From: Berberis thunbergii
Taxonomy: Eukaryota; Streptophyta; Magnoliopsida; Ranunculales; Berberidaceae
Direction: 5' to 3'
NCBI GenBank assembly: GCA_003290165.1
Contig: QNQO01000200.1
Span: 558,001 to 622,000, forward strand
DNA length: 64,000 nucleotides
Position numbers and translations under genes: made by a program
Notes under the pieces: generated by a model
What the model was told of the DNA's origin: nothing
What the model saw: the letters and a program-made list of their open reading frames with translations, nothing else
Databases searched by the model: none
Part shown: positions 43,213-54,906 of the stretch, piece by piece
Numbering within the stretch: the first letter of the stretch is position 1
How the letters are laid out: each line of letters begins with the position of its first letter

Positions 43213-45689
43213 TGTCACGCCCCGACCCGCCACGGGAATCGCAGCGTGCCGATGCGTGACCTACCAAGCACACAGGCGGATCGTAACCGGCCACAACATC
43301 ATAATATAACACATTCTTGATACGATAAACAAACGAAAATAAAACTACGCTAAATTTTTGAACAAAATAAATATATATTTGATTCGCCTCGCCAGAGTCA
43401 TAGCGACCAAACAGTATACAAACATTTAGTTTAACAATATAGTACATCTGAAACACAGAGGAAGCAAAACATACCCGTACAGGGTGGACACAACCCAAAA
43501 AGCTCAAAACACGCCTACAACGGAAATCGAGGCCTACGCGCCACGATCAGCAGGAACTCCAACACTGCATGCACTCCAATAGAAGCACACCCCTTGCGGG
43601 GTCAGCAAAGCACAAAGCTAGCTGGTGCGAGCGAACTAAATACAAATAACGGAATAATAAACAAGGAAAATTCATGCCAGCCAACAATAAATAAACAACC
43701 AGTTCTAAAGTCTAAATCACACCGTGTCTCTAAGGATAATGTTTCTAAGTTCAAGCAACAACACACATATTTCAAATTCAACAATAACTACAAGTTTTCA
43801 ATATATGCCGGTCATTTCACATGATTTAAACATAGTAAATATCAAGCAATGGAAATGAATCAATCTCATAATTCCTCCTAGTCTCCTAGGTATAGCAATG
43901 AAGTTGAAATCAGAAATCCTGTAAAATCCTGTATAAGTGTCTCATATCGTAGGTATCCGCATACCCTATGAATGTGTCTCACCCAGACACATCCCACAAC
44001 GTGCACCAGTACCACTTCGGGCTTGTTTGTATCCTAATGGGGTGCCATCTGCCAGGATACAAACTCAAACGTCCCGAACGACTGGCCTAACACGGCCAAC
44101 CTAACATAATCCAAATCAAGCGCGCTGGGAGGGAAAGCGAGTAATCTCCAAAGCACGTCCTCCGGGACCCGTCCTACTGCACTCTATAGTGGCAAGTGCG
44201 TGCGGGAGCTCACCGCACCTCAACAAGCTTGCCACATGCAATAGCGTCCACAATGTCAGGTGCGAGTCATCTCCAGCACCATCCAACTCACGATGCGAGC
44301 AAGCTCCTAAGCATCGGCAAACAGGCATTATAGCAGGGTAAAGACACTTATACTACTATCCACATGCACAAATGACAAATCTGTACATAACCAAATGTAC
44401 AAACGTGCAATCATAAACAATTCGACAATTTTATAAAACCACGACTATGCCAGGGTCCCAACATGACCCAAATCACCACAATAAATTTATTCGAGTAGAT
44501 TATCATACATGCTCAAGACTCGAAAATCCACGGTAAAACATGATATGCTATGCAACCTCAACAACGAAGCATACAGGTCTCATGTCATTACACCAAAGCC
44601 TAATCACACCGAATTTACTAATCGATTTCATTCAAGTATCATGCTTTTCTGAAAATCCAATGCATAATTCATTCACACATAACTAACACAATCCTCGAAA
44701 TCTGAAAACTCCGAATTTCAGATTCGGATTCAATTCTACACAATTGACGGTATACTATAAAAAATTCATTTCAGGATTTCAAGTAATTATTTTATCAAAA
44801 TAAATATTATAGTTCCACTCACCTGGCGGAATGGATTTTCAAAACCCAATTCCTACCGGTCGAAGCTCCAAACACGCAAAATCACGAATGCAAGGCCACG
44901 AAAATTCTAAAACAGCAAGGCGGGCTCGAAAATGAGCAAACTAGCCGAAAACTGAAATAAATAAATAAATACAAGCGACGCGCGACTGAAAGGAATACTT
45001 ACAGCCAAAAGGAAATCGGCAACCACCCCGCCGAAACCCAAGGTTTGGCGAAAACGCGCCGAAACCCTCCCTACACCGGTCTGATCGCTACCAAACTGCA
45101 CAACAATCCACAAAAGAGTCTAAGGACACTCAGAGTCACGAAAATGAGGCTCACCCGCGCACCCAAAGCCTGGTTTCACGCCGAGGAACCCTCTAAACAA
45201 ACATGCATCCTGATTTTTTGAAAAAAAATTTGGCCAACCACAAAAAAGTCTTGCATGTCGGTTCTAAGGGCTCCCAAGGATGCCACCAAGGCCCTAACAC
45301 GGCTGATCGGAGCTAAAAACCCGATCAAACCCCAAACTCAAAAGAAAACTGATTTTTTTTTTTTTTTTTTTTTTTTGAAAAAAAAGCAACTGAGAAATAA
45401 AGAGGGGGAAGAGAGAACGAACCGAGGAGGAAGAGGAGGTGAGATGTGGGGGAGAAACCACCCAAAAACCGCCGAGAAAAACGCTGTAGAAATGGCGAGG
45501 ATCTCGCCGCGCCACTCGCAGGAACGAACAGAAAAAGAAAAGAAAGAAAGAGAAGAAGAAAGGGGGAAGGGGAGGGGTCGTGCTGTTTTAAAGGGGTGGG
45601 TGGCTATGTGCCCCCACCACCTTTGCTAAGTACACCCCGTTTTTTTTAAAAACTTTTTTTTTTTTTTTTTAAAAACCGCAGTTCTCACA
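43213..45689 (-). repeat. 5' LTR of the Tekay element
   Basis: A 2,477-bp LTR. On the plus strand it starts tgtcacgccccgacc and ends ttctcaca. The part 43818-45689 matches the 3' LTR. The inner 600 bases (43213-43817) have no counterpart in the 3' LTR. It includes a long T run at 45353-45376. Confidence 0.88.
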
Positions 45690-45694
45690 GAAAG

Positions 45695-45924
45695 TTTGTT
45701 ATAAGAGTTGGTGAAGCGAGAACGAATTGTACGTACACACACATATACGCAAGTATACACACTGCAATTTTAATTTACATTCAACTTTCACTCTTTCTCG
45801 AACCGGTGTCTAACTTATGCATTGGAGTGTCTTCGGCCACCACAATGGTGGTCCTGGGCTTAACATATACTTTTTTGCAGGTTAGATATCATTGGGACAA
45901 GTGAGGACAGATCTGAATGCATTA
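45695..45924 (+). repeat. 3' LTR of the Tat-type element, second part
   Basis: It resumes after the GAAAG copy with tttgttataagagttggtga, in register with the 5' LTR, and ends AATGCATTA. The duplication GCAAT follows. Confidence 0.85.
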
Positions 45925-46198
45925 GCAATCATGCCTCCTATTTCCTTCTCTTCTTTTTCTTTCCCAACAGAGCCCTCCTCCAACACATCCACCACTCGAA
46001 CCAATCCTTTTCTATTGTGATTTCTTCTTCATTTATAGTAGAATTTCTTCCATTTTTTCCAGCCACTTTGTTAGAACCACATATTTCAAACCCCTTGATC
46101 CATTTACAAATGAAACTTCATTTGAACTTATTTTTATTTGAACACACCAAGTGATTGATAAAATATCTAATCGGACGAAATGCCAAAATGGTTACATT

Positions 46199-46933
46199 AG
46201 AAGTATGAAGCCTTTGTATCGAGGTTTCGATTTGGATTTGGATTCTGATGATGATACGCTTGAATTCTTAGAAGAAGAAGAACAAATTTATCGAGAGCAA
46301 TTGCAATTGATTCAAGCAACTAATTTGTCAACGGAAGATATTCAATCACTTATTGTTCAACAATGGAAAATTTTTTGGCGACCATGTGCATTAGCAACTC
46401 AAGGAGTATATAATGATTATTTCAGTATTAATCCCATCTTTGATGGTGACTATTTCAGAAGGAGATTTCAAATGCAATTGTTGTTGTTTTATTGCATTCA
46501 AGATGTTCAAAATAATGTTTATTTCTCTCAAAAGGTTTCATAAACTGGTCAAATGAGTTAAAATCTTTTGCAAAAGATCACTTGTGCATTGCGTATGCTC
46601 ACCAATGGAACATCAGTTGATGGTCTTGACGAATATTTGAAAGTTGCTGAATTCACTACCTATGATTGTCTAAAGAATCTTTGTAAGATTGTGATGCAAG
46701 TTGTTGGAGAGGAGTATCGACAAGAACCATCTGCTAAAGATGTGGCTAAATTGCTTGTTGAGATTGAAGAAAGGGGGTTTCCTGGAATGTTAGGAAGCAT
46801 CGATTGCATGCATTGATAGTGAAATAATTGCCCAACTGCTTGGAAATGTGAATATTAGAACTACAAATGACATTCAACTGTAGTAATTGAGGCCGTTGCA
46901 TCTCGTAATATGAAACACTTTTTTTGGCATGCC
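46199..46933 (+). pseudogene. PIF/Harbinger transposase, first part
   Basis: The frames encode FRRRFQMQLLLFYCIQDVQN, then LQKITCALRMLTNGTSVDGL, LLVEIEERGFPGMLGSIDCM and, after stops, NNCPTAWK and VVIEAVASRN. This is the order seen in Harbinger/ALP1-like DDE nucleases, with the first catalytic Asp in SIDCMH. Stops at about 46541, 46814 and 46817 disable it. The gene is cut at 46933 by a solo LTR and continues at 50354. Confidence 0.85.
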
Positions 46934-47369
46934 TGGTGTAGATTTTACTAACCTAAATTAATAGGCTAATTTAACCTAATTGTTATATCTCAAGTGCATG
47001 GTTGTCTAACTAGTAGACAATGGCAAATATCTCAAAAAAATAGAAGTTGTTCCAAACATATATGCCATGGTTCTTTACTTTGACATGGTACAAATATCTA
47101 AATTCGATAGGGTATTCAGGTCAATCCCACGAGGATTGAAGACACAATAGAAAATTAAGACATATTTAGACCAATTTAAATTGGGGTTTACAACAATCAG
47201 AAATTTCTAAACTAAATGGAAAAGAGAAAAAACAATTAAAAATTGAATTTGAGAATCAAAGAGAGCGATGCTAAGGCTTTCAAATCATCCATCAAGTTCA
47301 TAAAATTATAATAATGTCAATTATTATCCCGTAGCAATGTAGTTGATTGATTTTAGCAAAGATGCAAAC

Positions 47370-48363
47370 TAGGGGTGGCCATCCCATCCCGCGATCCTGT
47401 TCCCGTCCCGATCCCGTCTCGATTTTTTCGGGTCTTAATGGGATTGAATAATTTCATCCCGATCCCGTCCCGTCCCGATCTAGAATGAGATGGGATGGGA
47501 TGAAGATTTTCAATCCCGCCAATCCCGTCCCGTCCCGAGCTAATTAATTAATATTAATTATTAATATTTTTATTTAATTATTTATTTTAGAATTGTGGAT
47601 GCCCATACAAATGAGATCTTGAAATTATGACGAACTGACTGGGTAATGGTGCTATTGTGTGGTTGAATTCATTGGAGAATTGGTTAATGCAGCATTGACG
47701 AACTTTGCATACTCAGCTTAATGAGACACACCGCACGTGATCTGATATGGAGGGCACCCCTTCCTCAGCTGATCTTTCCAAAAACCAATTGCCTGGTCAT
47801 ACAGACCATGTTCGAATATGCATCTGAGAACGGTGTTATATGTAATCACATCAGGAGGACAGCCACTAAAACTCATGTCTTCCAAGAGATCTTTAGCAGA
47901 TATGAACTGCCCCTTTTTACAGAGACCACAAGTTATGATATCTGGAATCCTACCAGACATGACCATGATCTTCAGGACTTCATAAGCCATGTCAACCCGA
48001 TCACTGTTAATCAGACCTCGAACTACATTTATGCAATTTTGGAAGTCTGCAATCTGGCTTACGCTAGCCATCACACTAATCAGATATGATGCTTTGCTTA
48101 ATTTACCATTGCTGCATAAATGATCAAGGATGGCATTGTTGGCTTTCTCATCATTCTCAATAAGCTAGGATGGCATTGTTGATAATATGTTCAAAATGTA
48201 TTATCCAGATTAGCACGCTGATCCCCGTCCCGTCTCGAACCCGTTTGGGATGGGACGAGGTCGGGATAAGATTTTTCCCATCCCGTCTCGTCCCGATCCC
48301 GTATGAACGGAATGGGATAGGGATGAGTATATCTCGTCCCATCCCGTCCCGTGCCCACCCCTA
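47370..48363. mobile_element. hAT element carrying a PPR gene fragment
   Basis: The ends are TAGGGGTGGCC and, in complement, TAGGGGTGGGCAC, flanked by a perfect 8-bp duplication ATGCAAAC (47362-47369 and 48364-48371). The subterminal zones are cccgtcccgatccc repeats. The interior between about 47600 and 48180 is of different composition and encodes a PPR segment on the minus strand. Confidence 0.93.
47721..48163 (-). pseudogene. Pentatricopeptide repeat (PPR) protein fragment inside hAT
   Basis: The minus strand is open from about 48163 to a stop near 47721 (about 145 codons). It gives ENDEKANNAILDHLCSNGKL, then RVDMAYEVLKIMVMSGRIPD, AKDLLEDMSFSGCPPDVITY and AIGFWKDQLRKGCPPYQITC, which are P-class PPR helices of about 35 residues each. 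One repeat has lost about seven residues at the junction IITC-GLCKKGQF, without a frame change. There is no targeting peptide and no full gene, so this is a captured or remaining gene piece. PPR proteins bind organelle RNA. The parent looks like a P-class PPR gene. Confidence 0.85.
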
Positions 48364-49655
48364 ATGCAAACCCCTAGTGTTAATTGTTTGTTTAAGGCAC
48401 AACTAATCGCAGGTTTAACTAATACGAATAAAACATGCTTAAACAAAACATATAATAATTCCAACTACTATGGATGCATGAAATACACAGTGAAAATAAT
48501 ATGCATTTGTTTACAAATCAATCCAATGTTAAACCATACAATGCATCAGATAAAAAAAAAAGAAAATTCCACTAGGACTGATGATTCATCTATGCCTTAG
48601 CGGAGGGTTTAGAAGATCACGGTGGTGGTGGTCATGGCAACAACATATGCAAACTCCACCAGCTCCTCACGAACGCACCTCACTAAAGAGTGTAGATGCT
48701 TTGTGGTGGTACATAATAAAAATCAGGGTGCAAATAGCTAGAGCTTTAAAATTCAGTTTTTTCCCTCCAAAATTTTGTATTATTTTTCACTATGTTTCAT
48801 TGTTGTTGCGACAAAGAATACGAGGGAGAGATGAGGGTGGATGGACGGTGACGAAGTGGTTGGCTGACCAGAGATGAAGAAGAGAGGATGAAACAGAGGT
48901 GGAGACACTAGTTTCAATGGAGGAAGAGAGAGCTGGGATATGGAGAACAGAGAGGTGGTTGCAAGACGGAGCTCTGTGAATCGTGTTGGAAGAGTGATGG
49001 TGGTTGCAGTTTGTGAAGGCGATGACGAGGAGTTTGGCTGTGATTGCAGGGAACGAAAAATGGAGGCGAGAGAGAAAATAGGGTTGAAAAGATCGTGGTG
49101 TATGTCTGTAATGGGCGTGATGAAGAAGATGGAGACGATCAAGAGATAGACGAAGAAGAGAGGTAGGTGCATGGTTGTGCGATGGGGTTGTGGGGGGCCT
49201 TGTGAGCTGGACTGTGTCGCCATAATGGGGATGAAGGCGAGATGGAGATGGAGGTGTTGGCAAAGGCTGATGAAGTAGAAGGGGGCGTGAAAAAGAGGCG
49301 TCAAAGAGAGAGAAGAGACAAAAGATGTTGCCTCCGGAGAGAGGGTGAGGCTTGTTGTATGGAGGAATAAGACAGTAAATAGGGATTTTGGTTAGGCTTG
49401 GGCTTAGGTTAAGAATAAATGTGGATTTGGGTTTGGTTGGGTCGGATTTTGGCATGTGATTGTCATGGAGACTTTCAATTTCACTTGTCACTTTGTACCA
49501 CCATTCGAACCTGTCAAATACTAATTCCTTGAAGTGCGCATTTATACGATTTCACCGTTTAAGCTTCCAATCCTATAAAAACACGAAAATTAAACAATTA
49601 GAATAAAATACAATACTCAAAACACTAAAAAATATAAATTATAAGGTAATGTAGG

Positions 49656-50323
49656 TGATGTAGTCGATTCATGCTCTATTTCCTCGTTGCTTACCTAGAC
49701 CTGCACAAGTAGCACACGTGAGACAAGGACCACCGTGTGGCGGCCGATGACACTTCGATGCTTAAGTTAGATAAGACTTAGGAGAGGCTTAAAGCTGTAA
49801 ATTGGGTTTCTGTAGCGTAGCGTACCTTAGGTTCATCGACTTTATCTCCCTTTTATAATATGAGAGTCATTTTTCGGCTAGGCCTTTGGTGGTGTAGTTT
49901 AAGGAAATAGATATTGTTGGAGATTATTTCCTAGTTGGGAGTTATCCATGTGTGATAGTTTTCCTACACGACTTGTGCTCCTAGATCTACGAGATAGGTT
50001 TCACTTTCTGAGCGTTCTCCATTTAAGGAAGTTTCCTTACTCGACTTATATTCTAGTATTTATTTTTTAGTCAAAATCGATGTACTGCTGGCCTGCCTGT
50101 TTTGGGTCGATCCCCCAGATACTTGTCTTATCAGGGCTTATGAGTATTGGGTTTGACTGCATGACATGTGGGCATAGTGGCACATTGCAATCTGCCAATA
50201 GTGGGCTTAATGTTGTCTGGGCCTTGCTTGATTGAGTATGCAATCAGGCCTGCTTCATTCTGTTGACGAGATTATCAGGACACGTGTACGGTGCTGATCA
50301 GATGACGGTTTGATGTATCATCA
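49656..50323 (-). mobile_element. Tat-like solo LTR inside the Athila-like LTR
   Basis: On the minus strand it starts TGATGATACATCAAACC and ends ACTACATCA, in line with the Tat LTR at 17954 (TGATGAGACGTCAAAC to CGCATCA). It also shares the zone cttaagcatcgaagtgtcat and the accaccgtg-type word. Flanks are GTAGG (49651-49655) and GTAAG (50324-50328), a 5-bp duplication with one mismatch. Confidence 0.8.
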
Positions 50324-50353
50324 GTAAGTATAAATTACGTGAATATCAATGCC

Positions 50354-50506
50354 AGAATCATACAATGACATAAACGTCCTTGATTAGTCAATCATTTTTT
50401 ATTGACTTATCAAGGGTGAAGCTCCTCCTGAAAATTTCAATATCAATGGACAAGATAATAATATTTGTTATTTTCTTAGTGATGGTATGTGTCCATGGCT
50501 ACTATA
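50354..50506 (+). pseudogene. PIF/Harbinger transposase, second part
   Basis: Directly after the ATGCC duplicate the frame resumes with SYNDINVLD, stop, SIIFY and then KGEAPPENFNINGQDNNICY and FLSDGMCPW. These match the Harbinger core between the second and third catalytic residues (NDINVL ... YYLADGIYP). The small CACTA element at 50507 cuts it. Confidence 0.8.
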
Positions 50507-50771
50507 CACTACACCAAATTGACATTTTTGTAACAACCCCAAAAGCAGTAACACTTTTGAGCAATAACAATTCACAAAGTAATTTTACACATTTTCACAA
50601 ATAAAGTGATACAATAATTGTGATCTAATTTATTGTATCACTTTTTTTATGTAACTATTTTTCATTTTTTGACTAAATTTAGTTTTGACTTGAAATTGTT
50701 TGATAGATTGTTATAGCTAAAAAACATTACTATTTTGCAAGTTGTTACAAATATATTAATTTGGTGTAGTG
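50507..50771. mobile_element. Small CACTA element, TSD ATA
   Basis: It begins CACTACACCAAATT and ends AATTTGGTGTAGTG, perfect 14-bp inverted ends, flanked by ATA on both sides (50504-50506 and 50772-50774). Inverted AT-rich repeats such as gtgatacaat lie inside. It is 265 bp and non-coding. Confidence 0.92.
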
Positions 50772-50774
50772 ATA

Positions 50775-50871
50775 GTGCAAACAATTTCAAGTTTCTCAAT
50801 GAGAGATAAATTGTTTACTAAGGTCCAAGAGAGTTTAGGAAATATGTTGAAAGGGGATTCAGGGTTTTGAT
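50775..50871 (+). pseudogene. PIF/Harbinger transposase, third part
   Basis: The words DKLFTKVQES and, one frame on, KYVERGFRVLMS match the last part of Harbinger transposases (KLFAxxQESARKDVERAFGVLQ). It breaks off near 50871, where tgtcatgcccaaatttttcg resembles the edge of another LTR. Confidence 0.65.
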
Positions 50872-51803
50872 GTCATGCCCAAATTTTTCGAGAAAACAAA
50901 ATCCTTATATCCACGTAGGATTATCCATTTTTCTAAACTTTGGGACAACAAATCTATTTACTAAAAAAACATTCGGCATTCACGAGAAATAATCAAACGC
51001 ACAATTTACCAGAGAAAGATATTAGTCCATCAAAATTGATGAAATTAACATTAAAATCTCGTAGAGACAACTCGTACAAGTTCAACTAACCAAGAACATA
51101 AATCTCCCAAAAATAGAAATGCAACTAATAGTTCTACTATAATAAAATAAACTGTCACCTAGCAAACAAAAGAACTTAAACTCTAGGGATAACGTGCAAC
51201 TCCCTAGCACAACTTTTTCTAGTACGAAACAAACTTCTCTAACCTCGCCCAAAACTACTAATCTTAAAACAAAGTTAGTCGGCTACATTCCTAAAGAAAT
51301 TTACCCAAAAAGCCAAAGCCCACTTGGATCAGCAATTAAGCTGGTGTGAAATTCTTCATTAAAAAAAACAAACCAATTTGCATGGGATGACATGAAATTA
51401 AGTACAACCAATCAAAACATATAGTTTCTCAATGAAGCAGAGAGTCTAATACCAATTAAATTTTCATCATACTTTATTAATTATTTACCTTACATATACT
51501 TACTCTATGAAGGTTGACTATAGCAAGTTTGTCCTACAAAGTGTTAATAGATTTTCCATCCTACACACAACGGTTAGAAAAAAAAAATAGATTTAATACC
51601 ACAATTAATCAAAATTCATCAAACCATAAATTATTTATCTTAAACAAATTATTCATCTACTATGAATTTATCGCCTTAGACTATACCACATTTGCACCAC
51701 TTTTGTGCCGAACATACATATTTGTATGTAAATCTCATATAAATGAGATTTTTTCGTTATCCATGTCTAAGTAGAAACATCACATATGGGCATGCATCCC
51801 AGA
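50872..51803. other. AT-rich stretch, possibly LTR remnant
   Basis: The start tgtcatgcccaaatttttcg is like the plus-strand start of minus-oriented Ty3/gypsy LTRs (compare tgtcacgcccc at 43213). No partner, primer site or duplication could be confirmed. The rest has no gene that I can support. Confidence 0.35.
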
Positions 51804-51808
51804 TACTC

Positions 51809-53642
51809 AGATATTCACATAATCATTACATAATATATCCCTCAATTTATATATGTTAGTGTTTCGATTATTATATTTTATATTAATTATTTCGATTTCA
51901 TGTCTTTGTAGAAATTTGAACGTAAACGATGAAATCATATTAAGGCGACAAGTTAAGGAACGATCATTAGTCGATTCTAGCGGTGGTACAAAGTAGAGGG
52001 TCACACATCTAAACCCAAAACCTAAGCCTGTAACCTACACCCAAACCTAAACCCAAACCTGAGCCCATAACTTAAATCCAAATCCAATGCTAAGCCCACT
52101 CAAACCCTAGACACATTCCCTCAATCACCAAAGATTCTGATTTTTTTTTTCCTTAAATCACTCATTGAACACTCTCTTGAACCTGTCCACATTCATTTTC
52201 TCCTAATTCCCTTTAAATACAAAAATTCAATGGATGAGAGGGAGGGGGAAGAGAAGGGAAGAATAACAATAGAACATCAAATCCTCTTCCTTCACAAAAG
52301 GGGAGGAGGAGGAAGAGAAGGGAAGGAAAAGAATTAGAAAATATCAAAACCTCTTCCTCTCTCAAGGTGATTCTCATCACCCTCCCCATCCATCATCAGC
52401 CACACCACCAAGCTCCGCCTCCCACAACCGCCACCACCGTGAAACAAGGGCGTGACAACCCTGTTTCACCCGAATCTTCACCGTCCCTGTCCCTCTCCCT
52501 GTCCATCATCCTTCAACCAACATCATCCATCACCTCCGCCACCACCTCCGCACGAGCACCACCACAACAGACCGAGAACCACCAGCACAACCACCGCAAA
52601 ACAGAGTCTCATCGCGACTCTGTTTCGCCTCGCCATAGACGTTGTTTCCTCACCCTCTGTCGTCTCGACCTCCTTCCTGCCTCCCTCTCTCACGACCACC
52701 GTCGCAACCAGACAGATCCACCATCACCGCGGCGCACCACCATCGCCGAAACTGGAAAAAAAACAGGGGAGACATTTGAGTTTCTCACTGTTTTTTTGAT
52801 CTATTTTTGATTTGTTTTTTTATCTGCTTTTGAGTTTCTCACTGTTCCTCTCTCTCTTTTGCAGGTGTTAGAAGCATTTGGAGGTCGAGGATCCTCGCGA
52901 GGAGCGAGAACGAGGCCGCGAGCGGCGCTGTCGCGCTGGAGAAGAAGGCGGAGCGAATGTGTCACTGTAGCGATACTGTAGCTCTGGCGGGAAATAACAG
53001 AATTTTAATTTCCGTTATTTGTACCCCTGGTTTCTCTCTGTACTGCCACAGAGCTTTGTAATTCATTTTCTCGGGATTCGTGTTCTGACCAACTGCTGAG
53101 TACCACCACATCGAGTTTGCGACAAACTAAATGGGTTGTATAAGTTATTGTGATTGATTTTACTTAATTGTGTGCTCAATTACTAATTACAATTTATTTC
53201 TGAAAGTTTTTGATAAATTGCTTTTGCTTGAAATAATTTGTTAATGTTTGATAGAAACATGATTTAATTTAATTGGATTTTAACGATCACATATTCGGTG
53301 TAAGCAAGGAATTCTCATCCCTAACGCTTTTCGTTTTTAAATTCAGTAATTGAGATTAAATAATTTTGCTAACTCACTTGTGAGTCCAAGCCCACAAAGC
53401 CCATCTTTTTATTTTATTTTATTTTACTTTTCTTATTTTTAAATTTATTTTTAGTTTAGTTTTAAAATGTTGTAACCCCATTTTCCATTTAAATTAGTTT
53501 AAATTAAATTATAAATTTCAATTGCATGCACCTTCCTCGTAGGATCGACCCGTACTTGCCGTTGTCTACCACTTGGGCACCGTGCACTTGCGATTATTAC
53601 AAGTGGGTTAAATTAACCTATTTATTTAGGTTAGTTAAACCA
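51809..53642 (+). repeat. First LTR of the Athila-like element
   Basis: It starts AGATATTCAC (the other copy TGATATTCAC, so the TG is mutated) and ends near GTTAGTTAAACCA. It holds a CACCACC-rich pyrimidine zone at about 52360-52760 and a taggatcgacccgtacttgc box near 53540. Long frames at 52367-52810 come from the biased composition and are not counted as genes. Confidence 0.75.
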
Positions 53643-54906
53643 GCATCATACTCCTAACTATGTGAGTACCATAAAGCCACTCTTGGGCTAACAATGTACA
53701 TAAGTCACGTCACATTTTTTTACGAACAAATAGTCAAGTCTCTTTTAGGCAAAAAAAAACCACCTCCTTTCTGCAAGACCAACCTGAAGGTTATTTAGTT
53801 TCTCTATAAGAAATTAGTGTCTTACTCCGCAAGACCCAACCCGAAGGTTATTTAGTTTCTCTATAGAAAAGAAAAAATCATTGACAACAAGAGATGTGAT
53901 AGTTCTAAGTGATCTGGTTCAATGTGATTACAGTTTATGAACTCAAGGTTATGATTTACAAACCTACCATATAGTCTAAGATGCAGATCCAACTATTTTA
54001 TTTACTTCAAATTGTCAAAAGATTTTAAAGGAAGAAACAAATAACAATTTTAATTGTACCCAATAATCTCTTGTGATTTAGAAATCCGACTTCTAAGACC
54101 AAGACCAGTAAATTTATTTGCATGTGCTTGTGTGTTGAGTGAAACGGATAAAAAGAAGTCGGACATTTTTTTGAATTGTGCTAACTTTTTGTGCAGATTG
54201 GAATACGCACACTGTAAGTATTTCTAATCACACGCAACGTATTAGCGACAATGGTGTTTGGTGTAATTGATTGAAATTGTGTGATTGACTGTTAAATTTC
54301 TGTAATTGTGGATGCTAAACTTTAGTAATTCATAATAAGCAGACCCAGCTTATAAATAGAAACTGGTGGGACTTGATATCGCCACCTCATCACTCCAGCT
54401 GTGTGCAACCAATAGCCTACCATAATTAAAATCAATTAGCAAGTTAGATAAAGCCATCTTTTAGGTACGTTGTTCATAAGACAACCTAGACCAAGGTGAA
54501 TCCAATAATTTTTGTGTTGACCCAAGCTAAAAGTGACGATGGGTTTAATCATTCAATGAACTTTGAGAGGCCACTGCCACAAGGGTAATTTACCCGGTAC
54601 GCCGAGTCATAAGTAAGCTACGATCCACAAGAAGGATTGGTGTAACTAACAGTTTTAGGTTAGGATAACACAAGCCTCAAGTGTGCATTTAACATCACAT
54701 CGTTCTCACATCTATTGGCTTACAGAGCGGTAGCACAAGGAAGTACTTAATTGGACCATTGTGACCTCCTTCTCTTGTGCAATATTCCGGTTTCTTTGAA
54801 ACAAAACTCTAGCCTACTGATTTTGAACTTTGTGGTGTAAAGTGTACACTCTTAGGATCAACTTGTAGCACCCATTGCTATGTCAGAAAGATTACATAAG
54901 AAATAA

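Larger units (their letters stand above)
36150..45689 (-). mobile_element. Tekay-type (chromovirus) Ty3/gypsy retrotransposon, young
   Basis: A 9,540-bp element on the minus strand is flanked by the 5-bp duplication GAAAG (36145-36149 and 45690-45694). It has TG...CA LTRs, an initiator-Met tRNA primer site, gag with two zinc knuckles, and pol with a C-terminal chromodomain. The shared parts of the LTRs (36510-38365 and 43818-45689) differ by only some 15 changes by eye, so insertion was recent. One TAG in pol is the only clear disabling change seen. Confidence 0.93.
17954..45924 (+). mobile_element. Tat-type Ty3/gypsy retrotransposon, decayed, with three large insertions
   Basis: The LTRs begin TGATGA and end GCATCA/GCATTA. 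The 5-bp duplication GCAAT flanks the whole at 17949-17953 and 45925-45929. The order gag, protease, reverse transcriptase, RNase H, integrase on the plus strand, with an antisense unit after integrase, fits the Tat lineage. Later insertions are hAT 18930-19507, CACTA 21553-31789 and the Tekay element 36150-45689. Without the two large ones the element would be about 8.2 kb. All its reading frames carry stops and frameshifts, so it is dead. Confidence 0.9.
46934..50348 (-). mobile_element. Athila-like solo LTR, TSD ATGCC, with two insertions
   Basis: On the plus strand it runs from TGGTGTAGATTTTACTAACC to GAATATCA. The duplication ATGCC flanks it perfectly (46929-46933 and 50349-50353). On the minus strand it follows the layout of the LTRs at 51809 and 58426: start TGATATTCACGTAAT, a pyrimidine-rich R zone, then a caatcctcgtgggattgacc box, and an end close to ggttagtaaaatctacacca. 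Insertions are the hAT at 47370-48363 and the Tat-like solo LTR at 49656-50323; without them it is about 1.74 kb. Confidence 0.85.

Noticed and set aside
48780..49491. Minus-strand frames of 174 and 233 codons
   Set aside because: They fall in the corresponding pyrimidine-rich zone of the Athila-like solo LTR and overlap each other in two frames with no domain.
50872..51460. Possible solo LTR starting tgtcatgccc, and an iMet-like primer word near 51451
   Set aside because: The primer-like word (agagtctaataccaa) is on the wrong side for that LTR orientation and no terminus or duplication was confirmed.
52367..52810. Long proline/serine/histidine-rich frames, also at 59061-59441
   Set aside because: They lie in the CACCACC-rich zone of the Athila-like LTRs, are present in both LTR copies with frame changes, and reflect composition.
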